From Archegozetes longisetosus (taxonomy: Eukaryota; Arthropoda; Arachnida; Sarcoptiformes; Trhypochthoniidae), in contig JAEMBT020000006.1 of the NCBI GenBank assembly GCA_018873245.2, forward strand, positions 7,895,855 to 7,959,854: a stretch of 64,000 nucleotides of DNA, in the 5' to 3' direction. This document shows positions 38,652 to 52,063 of this stretch, in pieces (the stretch's first letter is position 1; each line of letters opens with the position of its first letter). Both the position numbers and the translations under genes were made by a program. The notes beneath the pieces are model-generated. The model made no database searches. It had not been told where the DNA came from and saw only the letters and a program-made list of their open reading frames with translations.

Positions 38652-40778
38652 TTCCATTGACTATAACTAACTTAGAAGCTAACGACAACTAGCGATAAAC
38701 AGTAAATTGTTATTTTAAATCACATCAATCATAATATGAGTTAATAGCAGTTAGTTATCTGTTTATTAGGGTTTCTAGCAAAAATATGAGGTAATTATTC
38801 TTTATTTCTAGTATTTTATTAAATAAACTTTTATGATTGGTTGACATGTAAAGAGAAAATCTTTTCAGATCTAAATCTCTACATCTGCGAAATGCATTTA
38901 ATATTTATTATTTACTATAGAAAGCAAACAAACGGTAAAACACATTAAAGCTTAGTCTCTTATCCTATATATATAAATATTTTGCGGAGCGTTATTTGCA
39001 CAACGTTCTCCATTAACTTCTAAGAAATGATTTCAATTGTAATTGTACTAATAAATAAACCAAAATACCTACAGTTATCACAAATCAATTGAACACTCTA
39101 ATATTCTAATCCTTACCCATTTCATATACCAATCCATTCAAATACATTAATCATACAGAAGTCAATCATATACCAACAGTTTTTAAGTTAAAAGTAAATT
39201 TTCTTATATATAAAAGAGCACGTACTCCACGATAGAGTTAATATTAAAAAATTGATATAATAAAACTTTTAATAGCTTACGTCGATTTTGTAATAAGAGC
39301 TTCGTTTCACTTATTGAATACTTCGTCTGTTTATCAATAAAATAGTCTCTTTAGTGCTTTTGCTCAAACATACCATAGACAACTATATTATTGATATAAA
39401 TATGGTGATTTAAAAGTTCAAAATTGACTTATTGGGACAACAATTTCTATAAATAAGATTTAGTATAAGGATTTGACACTTTGCAAACACGCTATTTCGA
39501 TCAGGTTCTGTATCTAACAAATGAATATCACATCTATTCTACACTTGAAAACAAGAAAAACATTCAATTCTCTAAAGTAACAAACACATTTTTATCGAAC
39601 TTCTATCATGAGATTGCTTAGAACAATTTAGAAATGCTAGTTCAAAATTGTATTCAATTATATGATTGAATAGTTTGACTGTTTTTAGAAACTAAGTTGA
39701 CAAATGAATGATATGAGAGTAATACTAAAAACGATATAAAACTTGTACTAAAAATGATAGCAAACTTACACTAAAATCATATAACTGAAGGATTACTTGA
39801 GCCAAATCTTTCTGTTATCATTAAGATCTTTACTTTGAGGGAATTGAGTTTTCGCAAAATGTTTCGATTATTTGTTCCCATATTGATGGCCGACTTTAAC
39901 ATTTTTTGTAAGCAATTTAAGCGCTTTCAAGCATCGATTGCCGATCGATTTTCTCTCAAAACTCAGCTTTTGTTCTGTTAGACTCCTTTAGGAAGCAAAC
40001 TGTCAAATAAACTGACAAATTCTGAAAAAGTTGTCTTTAATTTTCTGTCATATAAATTATTAACATATTCTTTACAAACAGATGATTTTAAATGATTTTA
40101 AATTACAGTACAGATGAGCAAATTCAAAGATGAGCTCATAGAACAAGATAACTTCTAAAAAGTTTTAAAAAACAAATCCATTTTTGGGTTGATTGACTCA
40201 GACTTGATTTAGAGAAGAATGAGCTGATCGTTAAATATATATTTTAATAGGATAAAACTGAGAGTATATATAAGAGATGAGTGATTTTATTTACAAAATG
40301 ATTATTTATTAAAAATGAAAAAAAACTAAATCCTTTTATTATTTGAATCATAAGAGCTCTGATAGCAGTGGTTAGAATTGAATTGTTTATATTAATGATA
40401 GCTGCCATTTAATGGGCTGATCAACAAATTAATTAAGAGGAATTGAAACCATCATAATTTTTCAAGTTATGAAAAATTATTATCGTAATGATAAGTGACT
40501 AATTTTTATAAACTATACATTTGTTACTACTTGTAATAAACTATAGTCTATTGAAGAAGAAAAAATTGATCAGTGGTTTGATAAATGATTAAAAAGGAAC
40601 TAAGCATTATGAATCGAAAGTGTCAGTGCTCAAATAAATAGATGGATAAAAATCTTCAACAATTTTCAAGTATCAATCACAACTTTTAACCTATCAATCA
40701 ATTCTTACAAATCAACGAGAATTTTTGCGAATCAATAAGAATTTTTGCGAATCGATCAGAAGTGAATGTTGTCGAAAA

Positions 40779-40943
40779 TCATCTGCCAATTTGAGAGAGC
40801 TGTTGATCGATAGCAGTCCTCTGGTCGTAAAGAGAAGGAGCTTGAAGTATGATTCCACAAGTTCCACAAAAACAGGCTAAAGTAAATATCCAAAGGAATA
40901 AGCGGTCCAAAACCATTGCCACGTATTTCCAATCTTCTATAAC
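40779..40943 (-). CDS. Gene B exon 8: TM4 and stop
   Basis: After a 94-bp intron (acceptor tctatag) it encodes [20 protein letters not shown], then [20 protein letters not shown] and a short tail ending in TGA at 40779. The open frame that runs on from exon 7 is out of phase with this conserved TM4 sequence, so the intron is real. Confidence 0.93.
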   Translation of the reverse strand, partial: VIEDWKYVAMVLDRLFLWIFTLACFCGTCGIILQAPSLYDQRTAIDQQLSQIGR

Positions 40944-43900
40944 CTATAGAACGCACAATAGATAAGAAAGTGATATGAACGCCAACCAAACACTTTATCG
41001 ATTGGAGTACACTAGCTAAACGGTCAGATTCACATACATTATTCTCATCGTCATCTTTTCTTATATGGTCTGCTATCAGTAGAATGCTTTCGATAGCCTT
41101 TTGCACCTCAGATGAAAATTCAAATTGAGGGTTAAGTAATTGGTTCTGATTATGCTCGAGTGACGCGTTTGCCATCACTTCTTTGTCGTTACACCAGTGA
41201 ATTCGGTTCTCGTGATTACAATATCTGCCTCTATTGGTTGGCGCACCAATTCCTAATTCAGGTTCCAATTCCTGAGCATTTGTCAAATCAGAAATAAGTG
41301 GTAAACCAGGGATATCATTATCAATTGCTGTTAGAAAGTGGTGCTGCACCATAGCTGGTCTCATGTCTGGGTACGGAGTTATGGGATCGACTCTATATGA
41401 GCCATTATTACCACTTCTTTGCATCATTTTGTAGGATTCTCTTCGAAAAGCCATCCCATTTGATCCGCCATTACATGAACGAAGTTTAGTTTTGGGTTTT
41501 GAGCCGACGGCTATAGTTGGCACAGTTTAGTGCTGGCATTAATGTATATGATTGATCGATTGTCGTTACTTACCAGCTAATTCTTCGGTCCAGTCATGAA
41601 ATGATGGTCTCTTCATTAGAAGTAATCTTGGCATCATGTGGATAAATAATGTGCGAACCCATGGAGCCATTCGATGAGTTGAAGGAGATCTGAAGTGAAC
41701 ATTAAGAACTCCTACCGTCACGCATATAGAAAGAGTAACCAGAATCATGGTAAATAATAAATATTTGCCTAATAGAGGAACTGCCAGGCTGGTTGGCTGC
41801 AAATTGCATATTATACACATCATCACCGCTATTCATATCATTCTACCTTAAAGCTGAACTCCTACTTCAAAGGTCTCAGCTCAGCTTTCTTTCATACTTA
41901 CGGGTATTATTTCAGCCAATAGTAAAAAGAATACAGTCAGCGATACGAGAATTGATATCGATAGCGTCACTTTCTCTCCACTATCCGAAGGCAAATAAAA
42001 TACTAATACTGTTAAAAACGAAATTCCAACACAAGGAATAATCAGGTTAACCGTATAAAACAATGTTTTGCGGCGCATCGTTATGTTAAATGTTATGTCC
42101 GGATAGGGTTCAGGACAGCAATCGTAAAACTCTTCGTTGTACTTAGCAGGTACTAAGAGTATATCCCACTCAACGCTTTTATAGAATTGGCTCATATCTA
42201 TACCCACGTCTACTGAATTTGAGTCTTCTTGTTGTTTTACGTGGCGAAGATCTACCTATTAATTTAAATATCATTCTTATTGCTATCTTATGCGCACAAC
42301 ATTATATTTGCCTAAAACCTTTATAAGCCTATTAGAGATTGAATTTGTAATGTTCTTTTTTTGTAAATTGAATAATTTTCTACATTTTTCTGCTGTTAAC
42401 ATTTGCATTGAAAATAACTAACTTATATGCATTGAATTTTAGGTCAAATAAATGTGCATTCAATTAACAAATAAAATCTTAAGCCTTGGTTATTATAATA
42501 GAAGGAATTACGAAAAATAATCTAGCTACATTTTCAATACAAAATAAGAGCTTAGTTTGAATACTTTAAGCAGTGTTCTAATGGAAACTAATGCAATAAT
42601 TAATATAAAATCCATCGTTTATTTTGATAGTATCCATGCATTTACTATTTTCGATTTGTTTTTGAATAAGTCTAAACTTTCAAAATAAAATTTCTAAAAC
42701 TGGAAACTAAGTAAAATTTTCCAAATGCAGCATAACATTGAAAACGAATCGATTAATTAAAATAAAAGACTGCTTAGAGGGCTAAATATTGTTAAGTTAA
42801 GTGCATAATAGCTGTTGAGGAAATTTGGGCTGAAGTTGAAATTAGAATTTCAATTAAAAAGCAACATAGAATTAATTTGTAGTTCGAGATTATTCTTTGA
42901 CAAGTTTATTCTGAAAACATGACATTTTATTAGCGGCAAAATGCTGTAGGTTTTTGCAGCCCTAGTTTCTACTTTTGCGACACATTTCCCAAACGCCTAA
43001 TGAATAAAAATAGTTTGCAAAACACTTGACATGTGATATTGTCTGCAAATTCTCATTACAAGCCACTCAAAGACTAATTACTTTTGTGTTAAGACTTGAC
43101 AGTGAAGACATGCAAAAGGGCACAGATTGACAAAACAAGTCTTCATAAACTAATCTTATAGACTCTGTAGAAGTCAGTTAGACTTACTTCATGTCCGTCA
43201 TAAGTCCAACTGCCGAACTTCATTAGACATGACTGGACGTCGAATGGGAAATATTCGACATCAATTTTGCACGTGCTTTTGTAGAGCGCGGGTGGATTCC
43301 ATACGATTAATCCGGTGTGATATACAATTGCTTTCGTCATGAGAGTCACTTCATAATTGCCATCAGCGTTATTGAACAGCACTATATCTGGTAACCAAAT
43401 ATGTTCTGCCGGAACATGAATCATGTCAACGCCTTCGTAATCACTTGGCTTCCATGTCAGTTTATAATCGTACCAATTCTGTTATTATTATATGGTTTAG
43501 TTATTTTTCCATATTTTACAAAAAATACTAACACTATCATAATGCTACATATCTACTGAGCTTTTCGATGGAAAAGGCAAGCATTTAATAATAGCTTAAT
43601 TCCTCTCCTTCGTTGGTATTTGTGATATTTAATGGCAAAATTGAATACAGCTCTATCTACAAAAATCCATAAGTCAATTATTGGTGAATTCAATTTTGAT
43701 AATCTTTCAAATGTCGATAATTATGGCAGAGTATTTCTGGAAACTAATAAGCTTTATCAATTAGTAGTTGGGTTTAAAAGCTTACAGTTCTTGACAAATA
43801 AAGTCATATTCAATATTTAAAGCATAGAGTTGAGGATAAGAATTTCGGTATAGTGTGAAATAATAATAAAACCACCACTACTTATTTAAAAATTTCTCCC

Positions 43901-46791
43901 AAAGTTCTACAGATTTATCACTTATCAAGAGGTTTGTGCTTGTAATAGAAAATTGAATTACTCTATACTCTTCATAACAACTTAATTGTTTCTCTAACGC
44001 TTAGCGACTAAGCTCAATATAACAATATGAAATACTTTTAATTACTTGAAATAATTCAATTATAAACTGAAAATAATTGCATTCTATACACTTGGAGACT
44101 AGTTAAACAATTATATGAGGCGTAAATCACTTAGATATTTAATGAGAGATATTGTCATCAAAATCATTGTCTTTATGGGGTTGCAAATAAGTCAGTTTAT
44201 CGATCGCTATTTATAAGAATTTATTCTATAAGAATATATTTTGCAAAAATATGCTAAATATTCGCGTAGCATATTAATCATATAATTTTATTTGGAGTCA
44301 ATTTTCTCTATAAACGAAAGAAATATTTTCCTGAATACCAGTCAAATGATTATGTTATATATTGGAGGCTTAAGCTTAAGCTCAGCTTTCTAGATAAGTA
44401 AAGTTAGCCTTTAGTCGATATCTTATTTCCCCAAATCTTTCAATTAATACTACTTCAAATTCTATGTCTTTGAGAAGATTATCTCAATTAAAACAGTTCT
44501 AATTGAGCTATTGATTCTAGTATTTTATCAATTGTGTCATAACTGAATATTTGATATGCAGAAAAAGTATTAGTTATTTAGTAGAATTGATAGAAAAATT
44601 TGATTTGTCACATAATTTAAAACAAAATTCAATCAGTACAAATAATTGTTATGATAGACCCTTTTGGCTCAGTTGGTTGTTTGCTCTGTTTGTTTTTATC
44701 TCAATATTTACTCTTATACTGTATCTAATTATTAGGATTTCGTATAAAATGCTGGGATAGCAGCAATTTTTCTGACTGCAGAATCGCTATCAACAAATGC
44801 ATTTAATCCAAGACAAATATTCAGAAAATTCAATTTACCATTCCTTTATTGGTTCAATTAATCATATCTACTCTTGATTTGCAACAATACCCTGAACGAA
44901 ATACTTATTTCATAAATTAGAAATGTGGAGGTCTGAGCAGTGCTTTAGCCCGACTGCTCTGAACCCGGAATGAAAAAACGTTAAGCTCTAAGAACAACGC
45001 AATCTCAAGCATTTCCATGTTTTAATCGATTTATATTCATTCTGGATTTCTCCAAAAATTCAAATAAATATTTACAAGATTGATCATCAAAATTTATTAT
45101 TTAACGCATTTATCCCGTTCATAAGTTGCAAATCAGACATTTGTATGAAAGAATATTTTCAAAACATTAGTTCTGCTTTCAATTACTGTTATCTAGTTTT
45201 CTATTAAAGTTTGTTTTGAGCTCTCTTTCAAAAATAGTCCCTAATGGAGTGAATTGAAGAGTGGATAATAGATAGAAGATAAGCTAAAAATTGATTACCT
45301 GTTCTAGCCATAAGTTGGTTGTCATAACTTGTTGTTTAAGGTTCTGAAAAATAAAAATTCAAATATATCCAACTTTTCTTCAATCAGTTATTAATAAATG
45401 AGTTTAAAGTGAACAACAAGCTATTATTCTGAGAGTTCGGGTTAAACTGAATCTTCATTTGAGATACAATTTTCAGCTTATGGTTGACTAGATTTAAAGC
45501 ATGTCACTGAAGAAAGTTTGATTCAGCAAAAAACAAAGATTCGAGAGGTTTGACTTGTATGATAAACTTGAAAAGCATATCTCAAATGAAATCAATTGGA
45601 ATACATGTGCCTGAAAAATAATGACAAACTGGTCAAGAAATAAAAATCGATATGAGTTTAATGCCGTCGAATCCAATAATAAGCTGTGGAATAAGGTTTC
45701 AATTTAAGAGCAGAAAAATCAATCAGAATAAATGTGATACTACTTTCATTGACATGACAGCTTTAATATGAAGGTATTTCCAACAAATTCAACTAAAAAC
45801 TGAAAACTCATTTTTCACTATTTAAGTCAAATTCTTCATTATTTAAGCCTAACTTTTGATGCATGAAATTGACGCATTCCATTGAATCGCTTCAAGTCTA
45901 TATTGATATATTGGAAAATAAAATTGTATTTGATCGTAGTCTAAATAGATATAAATGTTGTTTGTTTATTAAAGTTTGCCATACTACTATTTTAATCAAA
46001 TAGTAAATTCAATTCTGCTCTTTCAATGAAAGCTTAGTTTAAAGCTATCGGAATAATTCGCAGTTCATGTTAAATTGAAAAATATCTAACAAATTTCATT
46101 TCAATTTTATGCTTTAATTGCTGGCTGTATTTCATTCTGATTGGTTTGTGGGATATCATAAAAACGAACAATAATAACAACAACAACAAAAATATGATAA
46201 TTAGAAACGTTACGTGATAGTTATTTTCAATACAATCTACAGTTTAGTGAAGACTACAAATTAATTTAATAGGTAGTTCTATTAATGCATAAATGATCAA
46301 TGCATTAAGTTATTCAAACTTAGCAACGATTGAACAATAATCAAAAGTGATTTTAAATGACAGGAGCAATAGATGTGAAAAGTGACTAACGATGGGGAGA
46401 GAGAGAGAGAGAGAGAAGTAGTTAAGAGAGTAACTGAGAGAGTAGTTAATTTAGAGAAGTTGGGATAGAAATAAAAGTTTAGAAAGTTTTGGAAATTCAA
46501 TGTAAATGAATGAGACTCACCATATCAATTAGTTGTGTCAATTTGAGCCCTATGTTAACAGTCAGTTTAAACGAATGATTCTTTGACGGACGAATAAGTC
46601 TGTTATCTGCAATCAGTTAAAAGAGATCAATAAAAGTTTTGCTTTGATAACCCAAACTTACAGTCAGACAGCAGGTCATCGTGAAGACGCTTGGCAGCTG
46701 GATGTCCACCAATTGGACAAACCCAGCAAATCAGTGTTAATGCCAGCAGAATTTTTGAATAATAAATAGAAGACAAGAAGAAGGAGAGCAT
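40779..46791 (-). CDS. Gene B: nicotinic acetylcholine receptor alpha-type subunit, complete, 8 exons
   Basis: Coding exons in transcript order: 46791-46662, 46606-46521, 45343-45299, 43478-43188, 42255-41902, 41796-41574, 41510-41038, 40943-40779. They total 1767 nt and 588 aa, with every junction GT/AG and in phase. Seen: signal peptide (residues 1 to about 28); YNRLIRP; the 45-nt exon [15 protein letters not shown]; Cys-loop Cys157 and Cys171; loop C Tyr228 and Cys230-Cys231; TM1; TM2 with GEK before it and no intron at that point; TM3; cytoplasmic loop of roughly 170 residues; TM4; tail [11 protein letters not shown]. Loop details (WYDYKL, KLRSCNG after TM3) recall insect alpha2, but alpha3/alpha4 are not excluded, so no symbol is given. 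Expected to form the principal agonist-binding face of a synaptic cation channel. Convergent with gene A and downstream of beta1 on the same strand. Confidence 0.93.
41038..41510 (-). CDS. Gene B exon 7: cytoplasmic loop
   Basis: Starts with the last two bases of an Ala codon, then [15 protein letters not shown]. It runs through a hydrophilic loop to the amphipathic helix ([20 protein letters not shown]) and ends DDDENN at a gtatgt donor. The 63-bp intron before it uses the tatag acceptor at 41511. Confidence 0.9.
41574..41796 (-). CDS. Gene B exon 6: TM3
   Basis: Encodes [20 protein letters not shown], the rest of TM3, then [13 protein letters not shown] and on to WTEELA (74 codons plus 1 nt), between ttgcag and gtaagt. 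Confidence 0.94.
41902..42255 (-). CDS. Gene B exon 5: loop C, TM1, TM2
   Basis: Begins [15 protein letters not shown], includes SVEWDI, FYDCC, TM1, GEK and TM2 to AEIIP (118 codons), donor gtaagt. The intron that splits GEK from TM2 in gene A is absent here. Confidence 0.95.
43188..43478 (-). CDS. Gene B exon 4: loop A and Cys-loop
   Basis: Encodes [20 protein letters not shown] through [14 protein letters not shown] and the Cys-loop to GSWTYDGHE (97 codons). It corresponds to five separate exons of gene A, so gene B has either lost introns here or never gained them. Read-through past the gtaagt donor gives a spurious tail. Confidence 0.95.
45299..45343 (-). CDS. Gene B exon 3 (45 nt)
   Basis: Encodes [15 protein letters not shown], the classic 45-nt nAChR exon, between tttcag and gtaatc. 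Confidence 0.95.
46396..46415. repeat. (GA)n microsatellite
   Basis: GA run in intron 2 of gene B. Confidence 0.9.
46521..46606 (-). CDS. Gene B exon 2
   Basis: Encodes [20 protein letters not shown] then LKLTQLIDM (86 nt), between ttgcag and gtgagt. This is the canonical second exon of arthropod nAChR alpha genes. Confidence 0.94.
46662..46791 (-). CDS. Gene B exon 1: signal peptide and N-terminus
   Basis: ATG at 46791, a hydrophobic leader ([16 protein letters not shown]), then [14 protein letters not shown] and one base of Tyr before gtaagt. The intron after it is only 55 bp. Confidence 0.92.
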
Positions 46792-46845
46792 TAGTTGAGA
46801 ATTTAGAGACGTTAAACGTTATATTAGTTGGTGGTGTTCACATAG

Positions 46846-46851
46846 CTTATA
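46846..46851 (-). promoter_or_regulatory. Candidate TATA-like box of gene B
   Basis: TATAAG on the minus strand, 55-60 bp upstream of the ATG, leaving room for a short leader. Such motifs are frequent by chance in AT-rich DNA. Confidence 0.2.
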
Positions 46852-47154
46852 TCTCAAAGCGCTGCTGTAGTGATCAGTGCTCTACTCTAGGCTTCAATCT
46901 AGCATTCATTTACTTGATTCTAATGCCTTCGCTTTTGCGCTCGTATTCTTTTCATCTTTTTACAAAACAGTCCAATGAGTGCTTAGTTACGAGATGTTGC
47001 TGTTCGGCATTACTGTTGCTATGACTCCATTCATAGGGATGAATAACCGCTTGCTCTGAAAATTCCCTTTCTTCTGATCGTCACATTTCTTCGAATAACT
47101 TACATAACCCTAAATTCCAATAAATTCTAGAAGAGGGTAAAGGAACGCACTTTT

Positions 47155-47275
47155 CCACTCTATGCTCTTCTCTACGCTCTTCCCTATGCTCTTCTCTATG
47201 CTCTTCTCTGTGCTGTTGTGTTATACTATTGATGTTATACTATTCATACTATACTATTCATGCTATACTATTCTA
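47155..47275. repeat. Two adjacent short tandem repeats
   Basis: Four copies of a CTATGCTCTTCT-like unit, then several of ACTATTCATGCTAT. Confidence 0.75.
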
Positions 47276-48287
47276 ACTTTACAGACACCGCGCAAGCTAT
47301 TGACTATCATATGCATGTATTAGATTATTTTCTTAATCAACTCTTGTTTCGTAACTCTTATGAAAGCATAATAATTATGCTAAACCTGATGACTTAATGC
47401 AATATTACATTCAATTTGATACGATCTAAAGTTATTTAATCATTATTATGTGACGGCAAAACTTTAGATGATATTAAATTAGATTATTTTATATAGTGTT
47501 AGGTAGATATGTAAGATATGTAAGATTTGTTAGCATAGCTCAAATGACATGCAATTTTCTATTAGAACCAATTCTTCTCTGATTGGATTGTTTAGAAAGG
47601 AGTTGTTTGCTCACAATTACTCAAATACTATTTTATAGTCTTGCTCTGCACAGTATTGCTATCCATTTATCAATTTAAGTTTTTTTATCTAAAAAAACCA
47701 ATCTATAGGACACGCGACGGCACTGAGGCTTATTTTCTTATGAAATGGTTTTTTCAAAGTGCAGACTTGTGCCAACTGTGACTTACGAGTTGGTTTGCTT
47801 TTACTACTATTGCCTTCTATTCGCGCCCAGAACTCTTACAAAATTCTTATTTCATATATTTTTTGCTTCTATTTGATGAATTATTAATATGTCGACTCTG
47901 TGTGAATTGTTTTCTAATGCGATAGCAGAAAAAGCAAACAATTTCAAGTTTACACAAACTCAACATTCAAAACAATGATTGACTGATGAGAAGAGATTTA
48001 ATTTCTAGAAAGTAGTAAAGTGTTGGAGCAGATGAGATACCAGTATGGTTGAAAGCAGAAATGTCAATAAGTTTATGACGATCATGTTGACTGCGACATA
48101 GGAACTGCTACATACTTCTACATACTTCTACTCCCTTTTAGTAGAACTTGACGAAACCTAAGTATTAGATAACTTACCTTTTAGTTGCATACCTATTGCT
48201 CAGCTTCACGACTACCCATTGATCAAGAACTTCAACCGAAGTGTATCATATTTCAATCGAATGTATCCTAACATATCGTTGAGTTAT

Positions 48288-48342
48288 TGCTATAAAGCCT
48301 TATTGTTAATAGGGTTTCGATGGGAGATAGGACTTTATAGCA
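48288..48342. repeat. Short palindromic repeat, family M3
   Basis: TGCTATAAAGCCTTAT and its near inverse ATAGGACTTTATAGCA enclose a short spacer. The same arms recur at 59743-59812. Confidence 0.55.
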
Positions 48343-49233
48343 GTGACTCGTGATTTAGAAGATATATTTTCGGATGTTTTATGTTCTGGGAAAGAGTATT
48401 TGCTTATACGTAATATATAATTTAAAAATATATATATATATAACATTTGATATATTGGAGTTTACTACTTTTTTATAGTAATCCAAAGAGAGAAGTATTA
48501 ATTTGAGAAATATATTATAGGATCAAAATATTTCTCTAGAAATATTACTCAAGCTTCGATATCCTCAACTAACTCAGGCTGAGGTATCCTTAAGAATATG
48601 ATACTATGAGTTATTTCATAGAAACTCTACCCAACAAATAGTAAATTAGAAACTGTAACACCACTCTTCAAAAGCATCCAATCGATGTTTTATAAGATGA
48701 AAAACTTTATTATATTTAAAACTGTCAAACACATGATTTATTATTTATAACAAATGAACCATACAATCCTAGAAATTAAAATCATTACAGTTTAATTGAT
48801 TTGTTTTTTCCTCATTTTGATCCTATGTTTTAACAGTAACAGTCAGTTAACATTTGATGTGCAACTAAACTCATTTCTTATATTAATGTGTATTTCTTAT
48901 CTAGATCTCAACTCTAGATTGCTTCCGAAATAAGTTCAAATTTTTATATACAGTTCATAAGTTGTATTTTAAAAAAATCAAGAAAAACTTCTAAATCTTA
49001 ATGATATTATATCTACAATGATCGTGTTGTTATGCTCACGAATGTTATGATACTTTTATAGCCAATTTTATGTTAATGCTAACCAGTCAATGATCACCGA
49101 TCAGTGACTCGTGGCGATACAAATGATAAAATGGCAATTAATTATAAGGAATTGACATTTTAGAAAATGTTGAGCACACAATATTTATTGTATATTTTAC
49201 TCTTTATTTTATTCTTTGTTTTGTTCAACTCGT

Positions 49234-49306
49234 CGGCTCAGTCCTATACAGTCCTATCTCTAATTGCATTTATATTACAGATACCACTTTATAGCACTTG
49301 CCCAAC
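49234..49306. repeat. Diverged M3-family repeat
   Basis: Contains CAGTCCTATCTCTAATTG and CACTTTATAGCACTTGCC. Its left part is the reverse complement of the first 48 bases of the window. Confidence 0.4.
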
Positions 49307-51895
49307 GATTTCTTTACACAATTTTTTCTTTTTAGACATCTATTAACATAATTTGACGAATTCTTATTTCTTTTATTTTCAAATATTATACACACTTACG
49401 AAGAAATTGACATATTTTCACATATTAAATACGAACTATTATGGTTGACATTGTAAGAAACCCATTGTTCAGAGTAGATTTCAATGTTGTTTCATGAATA
49501 AATCAGATTTTAATCCATAATAAAAGATTCGTAATCTAAAAGCTAACGAGTCCAGCATTAAGGTAAGAAATTCAGTCATTTCAGAGTGAAATACTCTCTT
49601 ACCCATCATTTCAAATAATTAGTGCATTAGATGGTGTCCAGACTTTCAGGTTCTTAGAGATTGATGAGAGAGGAATAGCTTAAAATATTGATTGTTTCAT
49701 ACAATAATTTATAATTTAATGCTAATTGGCATAACGTTATTCAAACATAAATTGTTTGCAAGACTTCAGTATCTCTAAATTATGTCTTGTCTGTGTGTGT
49801 GCTCTTGTTAAGGTCTTTGTTTGTTTAAATTGAATTTAGTTAAAAATCTTTTTTTCAAACTTATGTTTAACTTTCTAATATTGAATCAATATTTGGCATT
49901 TTAGAGTTGAGTGTCAGCAATGCTGAAATACCATTCAATTGGAAGTAGTTAGTTTTTATCAGAATAATTCTGAATAGCTTTCTTATTCCAACAAACCTTT
50001 CAAAGCTATCGTTTCAAAAATAATGAATAATTTATTTGCTATTTTCAATAAAAACATATGTTATGTCATAATAACCTTTAGATCTCTGTTTGATTTTTGT
50101 AAGTTTGAGTCAAATACTGGATCTCAATCTCAAGTATTCTGATTTAGTTGACCTTTTGAAAGTAATAATGGATTCAAATAGATATAATTGCTGGTAATTT
50201 TGTAAAATACCTGATTCAGCTTATTTGAGGAAAAGTAAACTCAATAAAAGTTTATAATGACTGTAAAGAGGAATATCTAGAGTTAAGAATCTGTTGACTG
50301 AAGTGATATCCGGACTTAAGAAACAGTTGACTGAAAGAATTTCTGGACTTAATGATGGGTTCGTTTTAAGCTAAAGTGATATAATATATAACACATTTAA
50401 CTTTGATGCGGTTTTCACAATATCTATAATCATTGAGATTATTTTAGTTATAGCAAAATTTCAGCAGTCATTCTACCAAACCTCTCAATAATATTATTAT
50501 GGATTGATTTTTATATAAAACATCTTTAGTCGGGAATCACAGTAAATTCAAATTGACACCTGAAAATTAAATCATTTATTATTCAATTATTGCACTGATT
50601 GTTCATTTGAGACTCTGTTCAAAGTACTGACGCACACAAAACAATAGACCAATTCTGACTCATCTGAAGAGACCACTCATTGTTCAGTACGCATCCCGAA
50701 GTACTTATTCCGAAGTACTGATTGTTCTACGCTAAACACTCAACTTATGCATTCCTTCTTATGTTTTAGTCTATACGTCTTGAGTCTCAGTCACTTCTTT
50801 CAACAAACTTCTACTTTTGCGGGTTTCCAATAATCAAGTTTAAAACAGAATATTATGTTTAACTCAATTTTTGTTCCTTTAATGCAAGGAGTTTGCAATC
50901 GTGCGGCGAATAAAATCTAATCTTTAAGGAGAATAATAAGAAAAATGAAAAATCAAAAGATATCATCCAATAGACTGTTGTTACACTTTTTCAGTGATCA
51001 GAAACACCAGGTTTTCAACCAGAAACTAATTGTTAAAATCACAAATTCAAGTAAAGCATTGAGAAAGTTCAAAGGTAAACAATCGGAGTACTAAAGGCCT
51101 GACTTATCGGTGAACTAAAAGAGTGTAATTTGAATACTGAAGATCTTGGGTAGAGAAAGTGAAAAATCAAATTTGAAATTCTAATTCAAGTTGAAAGTCA
51201 ACTAGAAAGGTCTACTATATCCCAAAATCCCTATGGTCGCAATTTTTGAATCTGTTTTGAAATTTTCATAAATAATTTTCAAAATAATCATGTTCTAGCT
51301 AAAGGGCAAAATTAAAGAAACTGTTAATTATAAGTTCATTGATCGTTTATATGAACTTGTATTGTTAGCGTGCTTTAGGATACAGTTGACTACTCTATCC
51401 TGACTGACAAACTTTATCTGACAAAACATGAAAAAGTGGCTATTTCTGAAAACTGAAAGTTACAACAGTCACCGAATTGAGTAATACAATGAATGTTAAC
51501 GTTTTGCGTATTAACCAGAAATGTTGACAAGCTAGCTGTTCGTTAACTCAAATTTAGAGTTAGTGAAAGTGGGTTAGGCTGAAATTTAGAAACTGTTGCT
51601 TTTCAAAGATGTTTAGTGTTACAAAATTAAACCATTTTCGGATATTTAATTTACTATTTACCCGCAATAAAGATTAGTTAAAAGGCTTTATTATATTAAA
51701 AAGTTTAATAAATAATAACTTGTAAGTAATTGCACCTAAAATGTTTCATTTCGCCTAAACATTGTTTTATGCAATATTGTGAGCAAATTAAGTATTCATA
51801 ACAGGTATTCATCCGTTCATTTAGAGTGAACGTTCAGTTAGAAAGTGGTAATAGTATTGCTAATGATGAGAATTAGTTGAAATAGATGGTCAATG

Positions 51896-52063
51896 TTATG
51901 CTTTTCCACGATGCATCTCAATAACCATGTCCTGATCGACGGGTTGGAATATATGCGGCGCATCCAATAGAATTGCTATAGTTCCAAATGCTGTCACTCC
52001 AAAAAATATATATAATTGCAGTCTATCGATAACCATCGCTACGTATTTCCAATCCTCTCGAAT
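51896..52063 (-). CDS. nAChRbeta1: Gene C last exon: TM4 and stop
   Basis: Encodes [20 protein letters not shown], the rest of TM4, [16 protein letters not shown] and TAA (56 codons). The acceptor is tttacag-like. It joins YIQ in phase 0. A minus-strand AATAAA lies about 200 bp downstream. Confidence 0.94.
   Translation of the reverse strand: MREDWKYVAMVIDRLQLYIFFGVTAFGTIAILLDAPHIFQPVDQDMVIEMHRGKA

Larger units (their letters stand above)
34345..40778. other. Convergent intergenic region between genes A and B
   Basis: Holds both 3' untranslated regions, the 15-bp tandem repeat at 36271-36360, a MITE at 37049-37221 and the unassigned ORF at 38283-38651. No other gene recognised. Confidence 0.65.
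46792..51895. other. Intergenic region between genes C (3' end) and B (5' end)
   Basis: 5.1 kb with the gene B promoter at its left end and the gene C 3' end at its right. Short palindromic repeats at 48288-48342 and 49234-49306. No coding exon recognised. Confidence 0.65.

Noticed and set aside
40756-41523. 255-codon open frame taken as a single exon
   Set aside because: It reads through a 94-bp intron and continues in the wrong frame; the spliced reading gives conserved TM4. Its first residues also lie in the preceding intron.
43143-43187. Extension of gene B exon 4 beyond GSWTYDGHE
   Set aside because: It runs past a gtaagt donor. The expected continuation VDLRH is in the next exon.
44551-44760. 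69-codon frame with one possible membrane segment in intron 3 of gene B
   Set aside because: Short, on the opposite strand, no recognisable family and no supporting signals.
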